From: Treponema sp.
Lineage (GTDB): Bacteria; Spirochaetota; Spirochaetia; Treponematales; Breznakiellaceae
Assembly (NCBI GenBank): GCA_031254315.1
Contig: JAIRUQ010000015.1
Span: forward strand, 27,868-91,867
Direction: 5' to 3'
Length of the DNA stretch: 64,000 nt
Made by a program: the position numbers and the translations under genes
Part shown: positions 27,491 to 39,299 of the stretch, piece after piece
Position numbering within the stretch: the stretch's first letter is position 1
How the letters are laid out: every line of letters starts with the position of its first letter
The notes under the pieces: generated by a model
Told to the model about the DNA's origin: nothing
What the model saw: the letters and a program-made list of their open reading frames with translations, nothing else
Database searches by the model: none

Positions 27491-30400
27491 TTAATCGCTT
27501 TGAGCCGGCGGTATTACAGCGCTTGCTATGTCTAGGTTGCCGTGCTGACCGTCCCACATGTTGTTGTAAATTCCATCCCTTGTTTCAACTACCGTTGTCC
27601 TTCCGGGGAATACTGCATAATGTTCCTTACATGGAACCCATCCTTGGAAAAGGGCTTGGGTCTGCGTTGGAGCCTGAGTAACAACCGTACTAGCGGGCAA
27701 CGGACCATATAGAACATCGACATACGCAGGTACGTTAATACCCCATGTAACCCATATCCAAAGATAATCACCGTAATCAGTTGCGGAAATATTATTAACA
27801 ATATTGGCATTGGTACGGCTATAGGTTTGTCTATTATCAGTATTCAAACCAGCCGCATCAATAGGCGTTAAGAGCTTGATCTTCCTGTATTTAGACGGGT
27901 CACGGGCAAGCGGGAAATTCGGTGTTGTCGGATCACCAGATGTTGAATCTCCTCCGCGTATCCATATACGGTTAAGTATGTTGGCAGGTACTTTACCGTT
28001 ATTATTGTCGCTCCTATTGAGACGAACGTTATTACCTGCAGTATTTCCGTTTATGGTTTGTTTGTTATACACAAACACAGAACGGTATGCGGCTTCATAA
28101 GCATAAGATGACCATGTTCCGGTTCCTACCCGCGCTCTTGCCCTAATGTTAAATTCCTGTCCGCCTGTTAAATAATTTTCACTGCCGATATTAAAAGGAC
28201 TTGCGGTTCCCGTGGTTGCGTTTGTTGTCCAATTCGCCGCCATAGCCGCGTTGAAATTCAACCCCAAGGCTACCCAGTTTACGCTTGGATCAACTGTCGA
28301 GAAATTCCCCATTCCATTTACACCGCTCTGCGGACGCATTCTAACATTTTGATAGGATTGCCATGACCTATCGCCTGTATTTGGAAGATACCGCGTATAA
28401 TTAGCCGCGTTCCAAGCGCCTGGGGGATTGTTCTGTCCATTCCTCCAAATCAGATTACCGGCGCTGTCATCCTTACTCCTATAAGTATAGTCAATATTGG
28501 CTTCCGGGGTTCTGCTCTCAATCTTTACATTTGTTTGTAATGGTTGTCTTGCCTGACGGGTATTACCTGCTGAGGTTCCAAAATCTACAACACTGTCATC
28601 GCCTTTGTTGATCCTGATTACAGGCGGTTCAATACCGCTGTAAGTAATAGTGGTTGCGTTTGCTCCAGTTGTTGAAACAACATGAGGTACCTCCGGATTT
28701 GTAATTCCTCCGCTTGGTTTTCCTAAGGAGTCCTTTACAAAGCCTTTTGGTAGCGACCATTCATAGGTAGCGCCAAGAACAGGAAGAGAAGTTCCACCGG
28801 TTGTAGCGCCGTTAAGGTTTATGCGAAGAATACGAGGATCATTTCCGCTGTTTATAATAGTAACGCCCTGATCTTTTGCGCTATAAACAATAGCTTCGGC
28901 GGCGCGTAAGATAATCATTATCTGAGCCGCAGTGTAAGTTGTACCTCCAACAGTAACGGCTTCGGCGTTATTTGGGTTTATATTGTACTTTAAAACATAC
29001 TTGATAGTTGTATCGGATGTTAGAACATCACCGGCTCCGGCGGCTGTCGCTCCGTTACTTCCCTTTTCATAAAGGGCTTCCCCAATCGCCTGCCACTGAG
29101 CAATGGTCATAGTAATGGCTTTCGCATTAGTAAATGGAGAATTAGTAGCCCAAATATCCGTACGACTATTGAAGAGTTCCGCGAATCGCCTTTCTGTCAA
29201 TACTATTGGCATACGGTAGCCAGTCTCTGTTTGCATTATCATGAATTTATTTTCCGTATCGCCTCTGTAAATATCGCGGTCAAATGTAAATTGCAAATAA
29301 TTTCCGGAAGAATATTGTATACCGCTAGCCATATTTCTGTTAGTCAGATCAGGATAGCCCCTAAGAATTGTAATATTTTTCTGCATATTGAATCTGCCAG
29401 ACGAGCCTGTAACAGGAAGAGTAACCCAAGTATTTATATTTTGACCTTCGGCATCAGAAAAATTTCCTCCATTCCAAGAAATTGATGTAACATCCAGTTT
29501 AACTCCGTTAGCTGTATAGTCATCCTCACCCAATACATACCTAAAAGTCAACTTGGTTGAGTTGTCGCCGTTAACGTAGACTGCCCTTTTTTGTGGATTT
29601 GTATTTAACACAAGCTCAGGACTAGTCGCGGAAATTTTTACAGGTATGCGGAAATACATATCTATGTCAATAGAGGACTTACCTGAAACTCCATAACTGT
29701 AGACTCCGTCAGGATTAGCGGAACTGAGCCTTAAAAGAATTTCTCCCCTGTCAACTATGACACCGGCTATTTCGTCAGAATTATCTGAGCGATTTTTTGT
29801 TGTCTCTGCGGCATCAAACTGCCGCGCTACTATACGATATGTACCGTTAAGCGGAAGATCAATTGGGTCTGTCTTGAATTTAGAGTTTGCACTGGAGGTA
29901 ATATTACCCGAATACGTACTCCAACTGTAGGATGTAGGATCGGTGCTGTATTCCACAGTAACAAGATTACTTTCAAGCCCGTCAATAACAAAAGTAGCCT
30001 GACCGTAATATCTGCCCGCTCCAATGCCCGTAACTTCCGGCTTAAGCGGGTTTGTTGTATCAACTATTATGGCATTAATTTGGCTTACGGATGTTACAGT
30101 AGTCTCATCTGATAACGAATTTCCCGCTATGTCCGCGATACTGCCTCCGCTCAGGTTCAGTACATTTGCGGCAAGAGCATTGGTGTTCTGCCCAGCCGCT
30201 ACGTTATACAAGAAGGATAGACTGTTTTCTCCTACTGTATTTTGGAAAGTCGCTACTCCTCCACCGGAGTTCAGTGTTAGTATAGGATAGCCGGTTACCT
30301 TAATTGGTTCATTAAAAATCACCGTAATATAGATTGAACTGCCTATTCCGTATCCGCCGGGACGGGTCGCGGAGGAAGTAGTAATCTGACTGACGGTCGG

Positions 30401-33400
30401 GGCTTTCCTATCAATAAGTATGTTTTTTTGTCTGGCAAGCGACATAGCGTTATTTCTGTTAAGAACATTGAGTTTACCGGCTTCTTCCATAAATACTACT
30501 TTCGCGCCATCCGTTACAGCCACCCAGTCGCTCTGAACAAGACCTTCTATGTCATCTACATTCAGATTTCCAGTTGTGTCACCGCCATTTTCTTCAGTGT
30601 TGGTTGGCGGATTCTTAAATAAATCATAATTAAAACTGAGCCTTGTTGACCCGGCTCCGCTCTGATAAGAAGCTTCTCCACCGTTACTTAATTTCATTTT
30701 AAGCGTATTGCGAAGACCAATAAGAGCATTCTCAAAGGCAGTATCACCAGCAGTACCACTAGGATAATTGGCTCTATTAAGTGTTACGGCTTGGTTAAAG
30801 TCCATAAAGATTTCAATATAGCGGGTAGTCGAGCCTTCAGAAGGATATGTCGCCTTGCTACCGCCGTATGTACCATCTACAACAGAGCTTGAAATTCTTG
30901 TAAGGGTGGGGTTATTCGTTGTTATAGTAATCTGTCTTTCAGCCTGACCCGGATTCCCGGCAAGGTCTTGAAGGATTGAAGTTAAGAAGACCGTCGCGTC
31001 CTCATTTATAGTGATAAATTCATGTCTGTCTGTTTCCCAAGTACCGCCATCTGTAGTGCTTAAAATAAATTTAGAGTTGGGAACTACAAAATCAAATTGA
31101 TTTAGTTCTCCTTCCCATCGTACAACAGGTACGCCTCCCATGCGGGTAAGATGTCTGTTGGCAATAGTACTCCATTGTGTCATAGAATTATCTGACCAAG
31201 AGCCCTTAAGCCAAATTTTTGTTCCTGACGCGATTGAAGGTAACATCAGATTCCATTCCCATGGAATTCCAGCCGAAGTAGTAGTCGTATCTTCAATCCA
31301 AATTTCCAGAATCTGTATACTCGGTCTTACATTGTCGCCGCGTGTTGTAAATGAACGCGGACTTGATGAAAGCGCAGTACCATGTTCGTTATAGCTTAAT
31401 ACGCGGACATAAAACAGTTGATCGTCAAATGGATTCTGTCCGGCTCCGTTTCCTATGTTTAAGTCAGTAAAAATATTCAAATCCAGTGCAAATTTCCATT
31501 CTTCCTGAGACGATGGATTTTTATTCCCCTCGAAACCACTAAAATTAATTCTGGAAGCAGAAGGGGCGCTACCGGTACCGCTAACAGAGGCAACTTCCCA
31601 TATTTTATTTCCATAAGTATCTGTGATCACTTTGCTTCCATCTGCAGTTACTTGACCGCCTGTTCTCGCGGTCTCCCACACGGGGGCGTTTTGATCGGCA
31701 AAACGCGTAAGATTTTCAACATCAGAGGCAAGTTTTGGGTTGGTCCATGCGATAGTTACCCTGTCAACTCTTACATTATGCCCTTCATCAGTAGTGCTTG
31801 TACACGCATCATGATCTTCTACTTGCGCGATTCCGTTGATTGTAACCTTACCATTTGTATCGCCCCAAAGTATCTGTCCATCATTCGCAATTGATACGAT
31901 TGTAGGAGTGGAATTGCTTAAAATCGTAAAGTAGGCAATGTATGGGTCTCCTTCTTTTCCGTTTATATCAGTTACGGTTACAACAATTTTAAACGTACCT
32001 GTACCAAAACTAGATAAAGCCGTGAATGGCCAACGGAATCTTGTAGTTCTATCTCCATCTAGAGTGTCTAAAAGGAAATAATTAGGAGCTGTTTTCGGAA
32101 GAATCTCATTATAGTTTTCATCAACTCTGTAAACCTCCCGTTTTACAGACAAAACGCCGTCGTCATCATAAGCATAATTGCTTTGATCAATTCCGCCGCG
32201 CTGAATTGTCGGAATAGTTGCATTAGCAGGAGGCTTTTCACCTTCTCTTACCTTGTACCCAAAATTTATATGAGCGTAGGGTTTGTCGGCATCAGGCAAA
32301 TAAAATACCCAGCCTTTTGAATTGTATTCACGATTGCCATGAGTATCATCTACATAAGAAATAAACTGTATTGGCGTTACTGTACTACTCGGCAATAACG
32401 CGACAGAGGGCAATAATGTAATTGAATCGTCTACTTTTGTATAATTACCAAGACCTGAAAAATTTACAGAACTGCCGATAGTACCGGCGGTAAATGCTCC
32501 TGCCTGCGGAAGAAGCCCTCTGCTTTCCCATACACTGGAATCCCAAGTCCAATAAATTGTTTTTCCTGTTTTTTCTTGACCAATGTCAGTATAATCGCCA
32601 ATGTTATGAGGGTTTGACATCTCAAGTGTCAGTTTATACCCTTCATCATAGGGTGTAGATGGAGCAGGATAGTTTCCTTCGGGAAGTTCTATAAAATACG
32701 CTATGTCCTTAAAATCACTGACAAAATGCATACGGGAATTATAAGTACCTTCTGGATTGCCAAACGGATCAAAGATATACACCGAAGAATCGGGAGGTGT
32801 TGGATTGGAAAGCGAACTTCCGTCTAAACTGTTCTTTAACAGGGGAAGCCTTATTCTAAGGTTGGGCGCTTTGTTGTTAAAACGAACCTTCCATTTTTGG
32901 AATGAATTAGAATCATAATTACCGGCTGTATCCCACGCACTTACTGTAATTGTATACTCGCCTGTTTGCATTTGCTCCATTAATAACGGAAGACTCCAAT
33001 ATACCGTATCGTCTATTAAAGACCAAGACGGCGGAGGGACTAGATCATCACCTCCTACAAATTTCTCAGGATAGTCTGCGCTTGTATAACTTTTCCAAAG
33101 GTCCTGATCGCTTTCACGGAACTTCCAACCGCCTTCCCATTTCCATTCACGCCCCATTCTTACGGTAGAGAAATTCTCCTTATTGTAGTAATCAAGGGTT
33201 ATAGTCATAAGGGCAACAGTCGATACGCTACGCGCCGTTCCTTCAAGAGTAAAAACTTCATTAACGTCCGCATAGTTTTGACCTACAGTCCTCGCGGGAC
33301 CTGAAATAGTTACAACAGGACCTTTCATATTGATCCTGTGTCCAAGCCCGATATCGCATGTTAAAAGCGTCATAGAAGCCAAAACTAAAATTATAATCGC

Positions 33401-33415
33401 CAAAAATCGTTTCAT
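27491..33415 (-). CDS. Giant lipoprotein with Ig-like/adhesin-type repeats
   Basis: MKRFLAIIILVLASMTLLTCDIGLG lipoprotein signal; ~1970 aa of beta-rich repeats (STDPTSYSWSTYSG; ILIDRKAPTVSQITTSSATRPGGYGIGSSIYITVIFNEPIKVTGYPILTLNSGG). ORF track starts at 33514, but the signal peptide and RBS favour 33415. Confidence 0.85.
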   Translation of the reverse strand: MKRFLAIIILVLASMTLLTCDIGLGHRINMKGPVVTISGPARTVGQNYADVNEVFTLEGTARSVSTVALMTITLDYYNKENFSTVRMGREWKWEGGWKFRESDQDLWKSYTSADYPEKFVGGDDLVPPPSWSLIDDTVYWSLPLLMEQMQTGEYTITVSAWDTAGNYDSNSFQKWKVRFNNKAPNLRIRLPLLKNSLDGSSLSNPTPPDSSVYIFDPFGNPEGTYNSRMHFVSDFKDIAYFIELPEGNYPAPSTPYDEGYKLTLEMSNPHNIGDYTDIGQEKTGKTIYWTWDSSVWESRGLLPQAGAFTAGTIGSSVNFSGLGNYTKVDDSITLLPSVALLPSSTVTPIQFISYVDDTHGNREYNSKGWVFYLPDADKPYAHINFGYKVREGEKPPANATIPTIQRGGIDQSNYAYDDDGVLSVKREVYRVDENYNEILPKTAPNYFLLDTLDGDRTTRFRWPFTALSSFGTGTFKIVVTVTDINGKEGDPYIAYFTILSNSTPTIVSIANDGQILWGDTNGKVTINGIAQVEDHDACTSTTDEGHNVRVDRVTIAWTNPKLASDVENLTRFADQNAPVWETARTGGQVTADGSKVITDTYGNKIWEVASVSGTGSAPSASRINFSGFEGNKNPSSQEEWKFALDLNIFTDLNIGNGAGQNPFDDQLFYVRVLSYNEHGTALSSSPRSFTTRGDNVRPSIQILEIWIEDTTTTSAGIPWEWNLMLPSIASGTKIWLKGSWSDNSMTQWSTIANRHLTRMGGVPVVRWEGELNQFDFVVPNSKFILSTTDGGTWETDRHEFITINEDATVFLTSILQDLAGNPGQAERQITITTNNPTLTRISSSVVDGTYGGSKATYPSEGSTTRYIEIFMDFNQAVTLNRANYPSGTAGDTAFENALIGLRNTLKMKLSNGGEASYQSGAGSTRLSFNYDLFKNPPTNTEENGGDTTGNLNVDDIEGLVQSDWVAVTDGAKVVFMEEAGKLNVLNRNNAMSLARQKNILIDRKAPTVSQITTSSATRPGGYGIGSSIYITVIFNEPIKVTGYPILTLNSGGGVATFQNTVGENSLSFLYNVAAGQNTNALAANVLNLSGGSIADIAGNSLSDETTVTSVSQINAIIVDTTNPLKPEVTGIGAGRYYGQATFVIDGLESNLVTVEYSTDPTSYSWSTYSGNITSSANSKFKTDPIDLPLNGTYRIVARQFDAAETTKNRSDNSDEIAGVIVDRGEILLRLSSANPDGVYSYGVSGKSSIDIDMYFRIPVKISATSPELVLNTNPQKRAVYVNGDNSTKLTFRYVLGEDDYTANGVKLDVTSISWNGGNFSDAEGQNINTWVTLPVTGSSGRFNMQKNITILRGYPDLTNRNMASGIQYSSGNYLQFTFDRDIYRGDTENKFMIMQTETGYRMPIVLTERRFAELFNSRTDIWATNSPFTNAKAITMTIAQWQAIGEALYEKGSNGATAAGAGDVLTSDTTIKYVLKYNINPNNAEAVTVGGTTYTAAQIMIILRAAEAIVYSAKDQGVTIINSGNDPRILRINLNGATTGGTSLPVLGATYEWSLPKGFVKDSLGKPSGGITNPEVPHVVSTTGANATTITYSGIEPPVIRINKGDDSVVDFGTSAGNTRQARQPLQTNVKIESRTPEANIDYTYRSKDDSAGNLIWRNGQNNPPGAWNAANYTRYLPNTGDRSWQSYQNVRMRPQSGVNGMGNFSTVDPSVNWVALGLNFNAAMAANWTTNATTGTASPFNIGSENYLTGGQEFNIRARARVGTGTWSSYAYEAAYRSVFVYNKQTINGNTAGNNVRLNRSDNNNGKVPANILNRIWIRGGDSTSGDPTTPNFPLARDPSKYRKIKLLTPIDAAGLNTDNRQTYSRTNANIVNNISATDYGDYLWIWVTWGINVPAYVDVLYGPLPASTVVTQAPTQTQALFQGWVPCKEHYAVFPGRTTVVETRDGIYNNMWDGQHGNLDIASAVIPPAQSD

Positions 33416-33438
33416 ATCTTTCCTCCTAAATCCTTTTA

Positions 33439-36400
33439 TCACGGGTTGTAGAACTGTTGCTGATAACGGTAGATAATTCCGCCGTACGGAGCCGCAACGG
33501 AGTTTTGGTTCCACTGATCATTTGTATTAAACAAATAATTGCCTGCCCCAGTGCCTCTTATAAGTTTGCCCTTCTGATACCAGTCTGTAACAATTTCCCA
33601 AGTTATCCAGATATAGCAATTATTAGCGTTATCATAAGCGAGATCCGCCGTAGTACCGTTCAAACGGTAAGCAGTCTTTGAAAAATAATTATTAATCGCG
33701 CTGTCATTAGGGCTATTAATATCCGCATCCCTAAGCGGGAAACCCGCAACTACTGGAATAACCGGAAGATCAAATCCCTGTACTAAAAGACGGGCTACGT
33801 TAGTACCAGCCGTTTGGAATCTTGGTTGGCGGTAAATCAATGTAGTTTTATATACCCCTTCCATTCCGGCATAACCGTTAGTCGATTCAGGGGCTACTGA
33901 GACAGTCAACTGCGGACCCCGCGCATAGCTTCCTGTAGTAGTAACTTCGTTTTTACGGGCGACAGCTACAATATAATCACGCCGTCCTGTAAATAATGTT
34001 GTAGCTGTATTATTTGCGGCTGTATTAGAAGTTGTATCCCATGCGTCTCCAATATAGATAGAACCGTTCTGTCCATTTATAGCGGAACTTCCCCACTGCC
34101 TGCCTCTGCCAGTTCCGCCAAAGTTATTTCCTCCCAGATTCTGCCCCAAAGTTGTTAGGACATTCATTGAGAAAACGCCGTTGCTTAGTGTATGCGCAGG
34201 CGCTTGTGTTGACGCGCTCTGCCTGTTATTGGGAACTAACAATCTGCTAAAGAAGCTTTCATTATCTCGGTTAGCAGTAACTCCGACATCATCATTGCCA
34301 ATATCATTGTTCTGATAACCTGTATTAGCTAACGTTGACAGATTAAGACCTTCACCTGTGCCAAAGAAATCAGCACGGACATTCACAGTGCTAGTGAATG
34401 GATTTAACGGTGTTGTTCCGGCAAAATTAATTCTTGTTCTTACAGTATCATAGTATATTGTCGCGCCCGGAGTTTCACAGTCTATTCGCACCATTGTATC
34501 TATTGGCGGAATGCTTTGTACTCCGGCGGTACTAACAAAGCCCCTGTCAACATTTTCCTGTATTCCATTGTTGCCATCGTATGAGATTTTTTCCACACGG
34601 ACAACGGGGTTCTCCGTACCGCCTGACCAGAAACGGAAGTCTCCAGCCGCTACTCCTCCCACGAAAGAATTCCCCGCGTCATCAGTAAAAGCTCCATCTT
34701 CTACAAGCACTTCCCAAATACGTCCCTTTTGAAGGTCTGTTATTGGTACTGTAACTGTAGTCCTGTTAGCATTTAAAGTAACAGAAGGAACGTGAATTTC
34801 CTGCCATTTCCATTTAGCCGCGTTAAAGACTGTCCGTAAATTGGCTATGTTTTGTGTTTCGGTTGCGGTTCGTCCTTCGATTAACCCTGTGTTAAAGTTC
34901 AGTACCATTTTTGTTGTAGTATTAGGACGTGCGTTACCCTGTGTTCCGGTAGTAAGACCGTGTGTATTCTTTATATAAAAATTCTCTGTTCTATCTCGCC
35001 CTCTGCCCTGATCTCTAAGCGGCAATTCATTGCCGTCGGCGTTCTTTAGCCATCTCTGATACTGTTCTTTTACACCTGACTCGAAGCTGTAGTTATAAAG
35101 AGCGTCAAATTCATCGGTAGTAAGTATGGGTGGAATCGCCCATGTCCCATAAGGTCTAATCGTAATGTATTTTCCGGGAACCGGATTAACAGCTGTGTCG
35201 AAGGTAAGTGTAATACTATTTACGCCCTCTGCCAATAAACCGCCGTTATAATTTACGTTCTGACCGGCAGGACGCGCTGGAGTTGTACCTGTCAGTACAG
35301 GTCCGGCAGGACGTATACCAAATTCCGGACGAGCCATATTGAATGATGAGGCATTAGTTATAGGACGTCTGGTATCAGTTGGAGTGGCAGTGCCGGTGTA
35401 CGCAACCAGATCGTTGCCGTATTCATCTGTTACGCCGGTAAAGGATATTGCCGACAGTTTTATGTTTCTCATCGGGACAGTTAAACCTGTTTGGGGAACT
35501 GTCCAGTTAACGCATAGCATTGTAGAGCTTGCCGACTCGGTATATGCCAGCGTGTTTGTAATTGTCGCAGTTCCATTAAATGTCCCCTCTGTTCCCGTAA
35601 TTGTAAAAGTCGCCCTTGCCGGTGAATTAGTGGGATTATTAATATTAGTATTATTCGCCCCCTTAAGAACATCGGAGAAGTAGAATTTAAATGTCATTGC
35701 CGTCCCTCTGGGATACCAGCCATCGGGGAGGCTTACGTCTACACCTTGCAACTCAGGCGCACGTGAATTTATTATAACCTGCCTAGGTTGTGGAATATTA
35801 GAGCTGTTACCCGCCAGATCTACCTGCCATGCCGTTATCATAGATGTTGAAGGTTTATAAGTATCAAGATTCCTGTTATTTCTATCTGTATCTGAAAGAG
35901 TCGCTCTGCCTGACACGACTTGCGGATTAGTGCCGCCCGTAGTTGAATACCTAAGGTTTGTCTCCGTACCCGTTACGTTTAGGTAAACAGTGTTATTGTA
36001 AATAACAGGGTCTCCTGTAAGTCCTGTGGCTATGGCAGTGCCGCCGGTAGCCACTGTGAAAAACCCGACAGTCGGTGCAGGCGGCGTAGTTGTTTTTATA
36101 CGAGCTTGCTGGGCAGTATAATTTACATTGCCATCAGGATATGAAACGGTTGCCGCAGCTCCTGTACGGTTAGCCTCAGAAAGACTGCCTCCCAAACCAG
36201 TATAATTAATAATTTGATTGCCTACCGCGTCGGATATTGAACCTCCATTAGCGGTGATCCATACGCCATTATACGACGCCCATATAACTTGTTGGTTGTC
36301 TATAGTAGTAGGTTCACTCAATACTTTGGTAAAGTATATAACATACCTTCCGGCTTCCTGCACGACTCTGGAGAAAGACAATTCCACCCTGTTAGTGTTA

Positions 36401-39282
36401 TTTGTTGAGGCAAAAACAGAAACTCTTGGAGCGCCGGAAACCTGTACCTGCTCGCTCGCGTAGAGTTTAAGGGTAAGTGTTTTTCCGTTGTTAAAGTACG
36501 ACGTACCGGTGAATCCGTCAAGCTGGACAAAAGATGCACGCAGTATTGACGGGCGTGTCGCGTCAATGGTAATCGGCGTTTTATTCTGCAAACTGTTAGT
36601 GTGGTTTTCAAATATTGATAAAGCTTCACTGTTCTGGTATGAGAAAATACTACCGGCATTATCTAAAGGATTAAGCGCTGTATACAGAAGAGCCGTATCA
36701 TCGTTTTCTTTTATCTCATAAACAAATCTTAAAATAGTTCCACCGTTTTGATCTATGACTTTGCCGGTTCCATCTTTAGGCATTTCTGCGTAAAAAGATA
36801 CCGCAGGCTGACCCGTTCCCGGATTGGTCTTATAAAGGCGCAGTCTTGGCAGTCGATCTTCATAAGCTACAGGAATTCTTATTGACATTGAGAATGCAAC
36901 TTCAAAAGTGAGCGTTTTTCCGATTCCATAAGTACCTGTTCCGTTTGTACAAGAGATCGATTCAAGAACCGGTCTATTCGACATAGTAATAGTACGCTCT
37001 ATTTCTGTTGTAAGACCAAGTATATTTCTCGCCTCAAAACCATAAACTTTGAGTGAGCCTTCAATATAATTATTTTTTATATAATCCGATGATACTGTCC
37101 GCTCCCAAGCTCTTGAACTCTGGTTTTGGGTAGTAGGTCCTACAAAACTTACGCCATTGGCTTTGCCGTCATCTTTGTTATAAATAAGCTGGCTATTTGT
37201 GACCAAGGCAACTCCGCTGTTTCCGCGTGTTACCATCATACTCAGATCAAGGTCTTCTGCTACATCGTGATAGGAGTGCCGCGATACAGGCCATGTTATA
37301 TCAATTTGCGGTCCCTGCGTTGTTCCGTCCAGACGGAAAGTCTTTGTAATAGGATTACCGTTATCTGCCACAATAACAAAGAGTTTTTCATCATTTACTA
37401 AAGCATCCCCGGCTCCGATGGTAGGACTTCTGGCATATTTAAAGTCATCAAGGATATGGAAAGTACAGCTAAAGTCTGTCCTCTTGTAAGGCACTCCGTT
37501 AAGCATCATCTCTATAGGTTCGCCAAGTTCAAGGTTCCATACCTTAATACCGTTAGACATTATTTTATTTTCACCCTGAGGGAGAGGGTTAAGTTCGTCA
37601 TCTTTTATAGTTTTTATCGCGGTCTCTCCACTTGATGTGCTCAAACCTGTAGCAGTCCCGGCAGTTCCGGCAGGCGCGTCGGGGCTAGCAGGAGCCGTGC
37701 GCGGTGTAACCCACGCGATATGAATACTGTCTACTCCGTTCCTGTCCAACGTATAGCCTGAAATTACAAAAGATTCGCCATCACCCTCTGCTAAACTTGG
37801 GAAAACATTTTCCCTTTCCGGCTTTTCAATAATAACAAGAGGCGAGTTTTGATCCTGTACCTGAATTCTTATCGACGGATATACACTCCAGTTTATCTGA
37901 GGGCTTGGAGGGAATGAAAAACCCTGTCCTGCCGGCTTCCCATCCTGTACAAGCGCAATAAGACGGTATTCTCCCGTATCTAATCCAACCGTACTTAGCG
38001 GGAAGTCCTGAAATCTTTCTGTCCCATTATATTTACTGGTATTACCTATAGCGTTTAACGCCGCAGATAGAGTCGTAGATGAAGGGGCAATAAGAGATTG
38101 AAGGTAAGCGTCTTCGGAGCCACCGGACATTCCGGCGTTACTTCGTAAAGTATCAAAGGCTTCTTTTTTTACAAGACCGTAATAAACATTTCCTAGCCGG
38201 TCATCATCATAGAAATCCATCAAAAGAGCGCTAGGACTGCCCACTTGCAGTATTAACATGTTACTTACCATATCTTTTGTATCAAAATAAATATGAGGAG
38301 AATCCGAGTCGATATACCAGCATGTTCCGCCTACATCTTCAATACGAACATTCGCGTCAGGCGCCGGTTGACCGGTCTGCTCGTCCCCATTCCATGAATT
38401 CTGACCCGAGTTCCATGCTAATATTTCAAATCTAATATAATGCGCACGCCCACGCCCGCTTAACCCTAATAAATCCGGTCTCCACGTTGCCAATTGAGAT
38501 GCTGTAATATCCCATGTAGGGTTCCGCCTGTCAGCTATATTATTAGAAGGTTTTATCGGACCATCATTATTTATAAGTTCTCCGAATGAGTCATAAATAT
38601 TTAACCGTGAAGCGCCTACCGCAAATTCGCTTTTAATTTCTAAATTAACGGTAAATGTTTCATTCTGGTAGTCGTCAATATTCTCCCATTTGATGCTACG
38701 ATACGCTTCATAAGTGTCAAAACCTATTTCATAGTAATAGTCCAGATCATGAAGTGTACTTTCAAATCCTTTAAAAATTCCATGTTCATAATTTGGATGC
38801 CTTATAATATTAGCTTTTTCTACCCACGGGGGTACAATATCCGCCTTGATCATTTTTACATCAAGATTATCGTTTCCGAATTTGTCATAGGCGTATACTT
38901 TTATATTGTAAAATAAATCTCCTATTTCGTTTATGACTAAATAAGCTACCCATGTTCCGTCGGGATTAATGGTGTAGGACGTTATACTCGCATCAACAAG
39001 CCGGGGATGCGTGTCCGTAGTCCATACTTCAAACCTAAGTTTTGTAACGCCCACATTGTCAGTCCATATTCCGCTCAGTTCTATCGCCCTTCCCAACGTT
39101 ATGCTTGGAAACATTTCTTCATCAATAGGTTTTAGAATTCTGATGTCAGGATTTACGGTATCTACCGGATCACCAAGCCCCATCTGTAAATCATCACAGG
39201 CAGTAAAAAGTACGCAAAGAATCAAAACTGCGCCTGTGATTAGCCGCCGCGAATTAACTGTTTTTTTCAAAAAACTTACCAT
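33439..39282 (-). CDS. Giant lipoprotein with Ig-like repeats, apparent paralog of the downstream gene
   Basis: AVLILCVLFTACDDLQMGLGDP lipobox; 1947 aa; shares sequence style with the neighbour (GIGKTLTFEVAFSMSIRIPVAYEDRLPRLRLY; TPGATIYYDTVRT versus TPEANIDYTYRS). Confidence 0.87.
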   Translation of the reverse strand: MVSFLKKTVNSRRLITGAVLILCVLFTACDDLQMGLGDPVDTVNPDIRILKPIDEEMFPSITLGRAIELSGIWTDNVGVTKLRFEVWTTDTHPRLVDASITSYTINPDGTWVAYLVINEIGDLFYNIKVYAYDKFGNDNLDVKMIKADIVPPWVEKANIIRHPNYEHGIFKGFESTLHDLDYYYEIGFDTYEAYRSIKWENIDDYQNETFTVNLEIKSEFAVGASRLNIYDSFGELINNDGPIKPSNNIADRRNPTWDITASQLATWRPDLLGLSGRGRAHYIRFEILAWNSGQNSWNGDEQTGQPAPDANVRIEDVGGTCWYIDSDSPHIYFDTKDMVSNMLILQVGSPSALLMDFYDDDRLGNVYYGLVKKEAFDTLRSNAGMSGGSEDAYLQSLIAPSSTTLSAALNAIGNTSKYNGTERFQDFPLSTVGLDTGEYRLIALVQDGKPAGQGFSFPPSPQINWSVYPSIRIQVQDQNSPLVIIEKPERENVFPSLAEGDGESFVISGYTLDRNGVDSIHIAWVTPRTAPASPDAPAGTAGTATGLSTSSGETAIKTIKDDELNPLPQGENKIMSNGIKVWNLELGEPIEMMLNGVPYKRTDFSCTFHILDDFKYARSPTIGAGDALVNDEKLFVIVADNGNPITKTFRLDGTTQGPQIDITWPVSRHSYHDVAEDLDLSMMVTRGNSGVALVTNSQLIYNKDDGKANGVSFVGPTTQNQSSRAWERTVSSDYIKNNYIEGSLKVYGFEARNILGLTTEIERTITMSNRPVLESISCTNGTGTYGIGKTLTFEVAFSMSIRIPVAYEDRLPRLRLYKTNPGTGQPAVSFYAEMPKDGTGKVIDQNGGTILRFVYEIKENDDTALLYTALNPLDNAGSIFSYQNSEALSIFENHTNSLQNKTPITIDATRPSILRASFVQLDGFTGTSYFNNGKTLTLKLYASEQVQVSGAPRVSVFASTNNTNRVELSFSRVVQEAGRYVIYFTKVLSEPTTIDNQQVIWASYNGVWITANGGSISDAVGNQIINYTGLGGSLSEANRTGAAATVSYPDGNVNYTAQQARIKTTTPPAPTVGFFTVATGGTAIATGLTGDPVIYNNTVYLNVTGTETNLRYSTTGGTNPQVVSGRATLSDTDRNNRNLDTYKPSTSMITAWQVDLAGNSSNIPQPRQVIINSRAPELQGVDVSLPDGWYPRGTAMTFKFYFSDVLKGANNTNINNPTNSPARATFTITGTEGTFNGTATITNTLAYTESASSTMLCVNWTVPQTGLTVPMRNIKLSAISFTGVTDEYGNDLVAYTGTATPTDTRRPITNASSFNMARPEFGIRPAGPVLTGTTPARPAGQNVNYNGGLLAEGVNSITLTFDTAVNPVPGKYITIRPYGTWAIPPILTTDEFDALYNYSFESGVKEQYQRWLKNADGNELPLRDQGRGRDRTENFYIKNTHGLTTGTQGNARPNTTTKMVLNFNTGLIEGRTATETQNIANLRTVFNAAKWKWQEIHVPSVTLNANRTTVTVPITDLQKGRIWEVLVEDGAFTDDAGNSFVGGVAAGDFRFWSGGTENPVVRVEKISYDGNNGIQENVDRGFVSTAGVQSIPPIDTMVRIDCETPGATIYYDTVRTRINFAGTTPLNPFTSTVNVRADFFGTGEGLNLSTLANTGYQNNDIGNDDVGVTANRDNESFFSRLLVPNNRQSASTQAPAHTLSNGVFSMNVLTTLGQNLGGNNFGGTGRGRQWGSSAINGQNGSIYIGDAWDTTSNTAANNTATTLFTGRRDYIVAVARKNEVTTTGSYARGPQLTVSVAPESTNGYAGMEGVYKTTLIYRQPRFQTAGTNVARLLVQGFDLPVIPVVAGFPLRDADINSPNDSAINNYFSKTAYRLNGTTADLAYDNANNCYIWITWEIVTDWYQKGKLIRGTGAGNYLFNTNDQWNQNSVAAPYGGIIYRYQQQFYNP

Positions 39283-39299
39283 CGTATCCTCCCGATTTA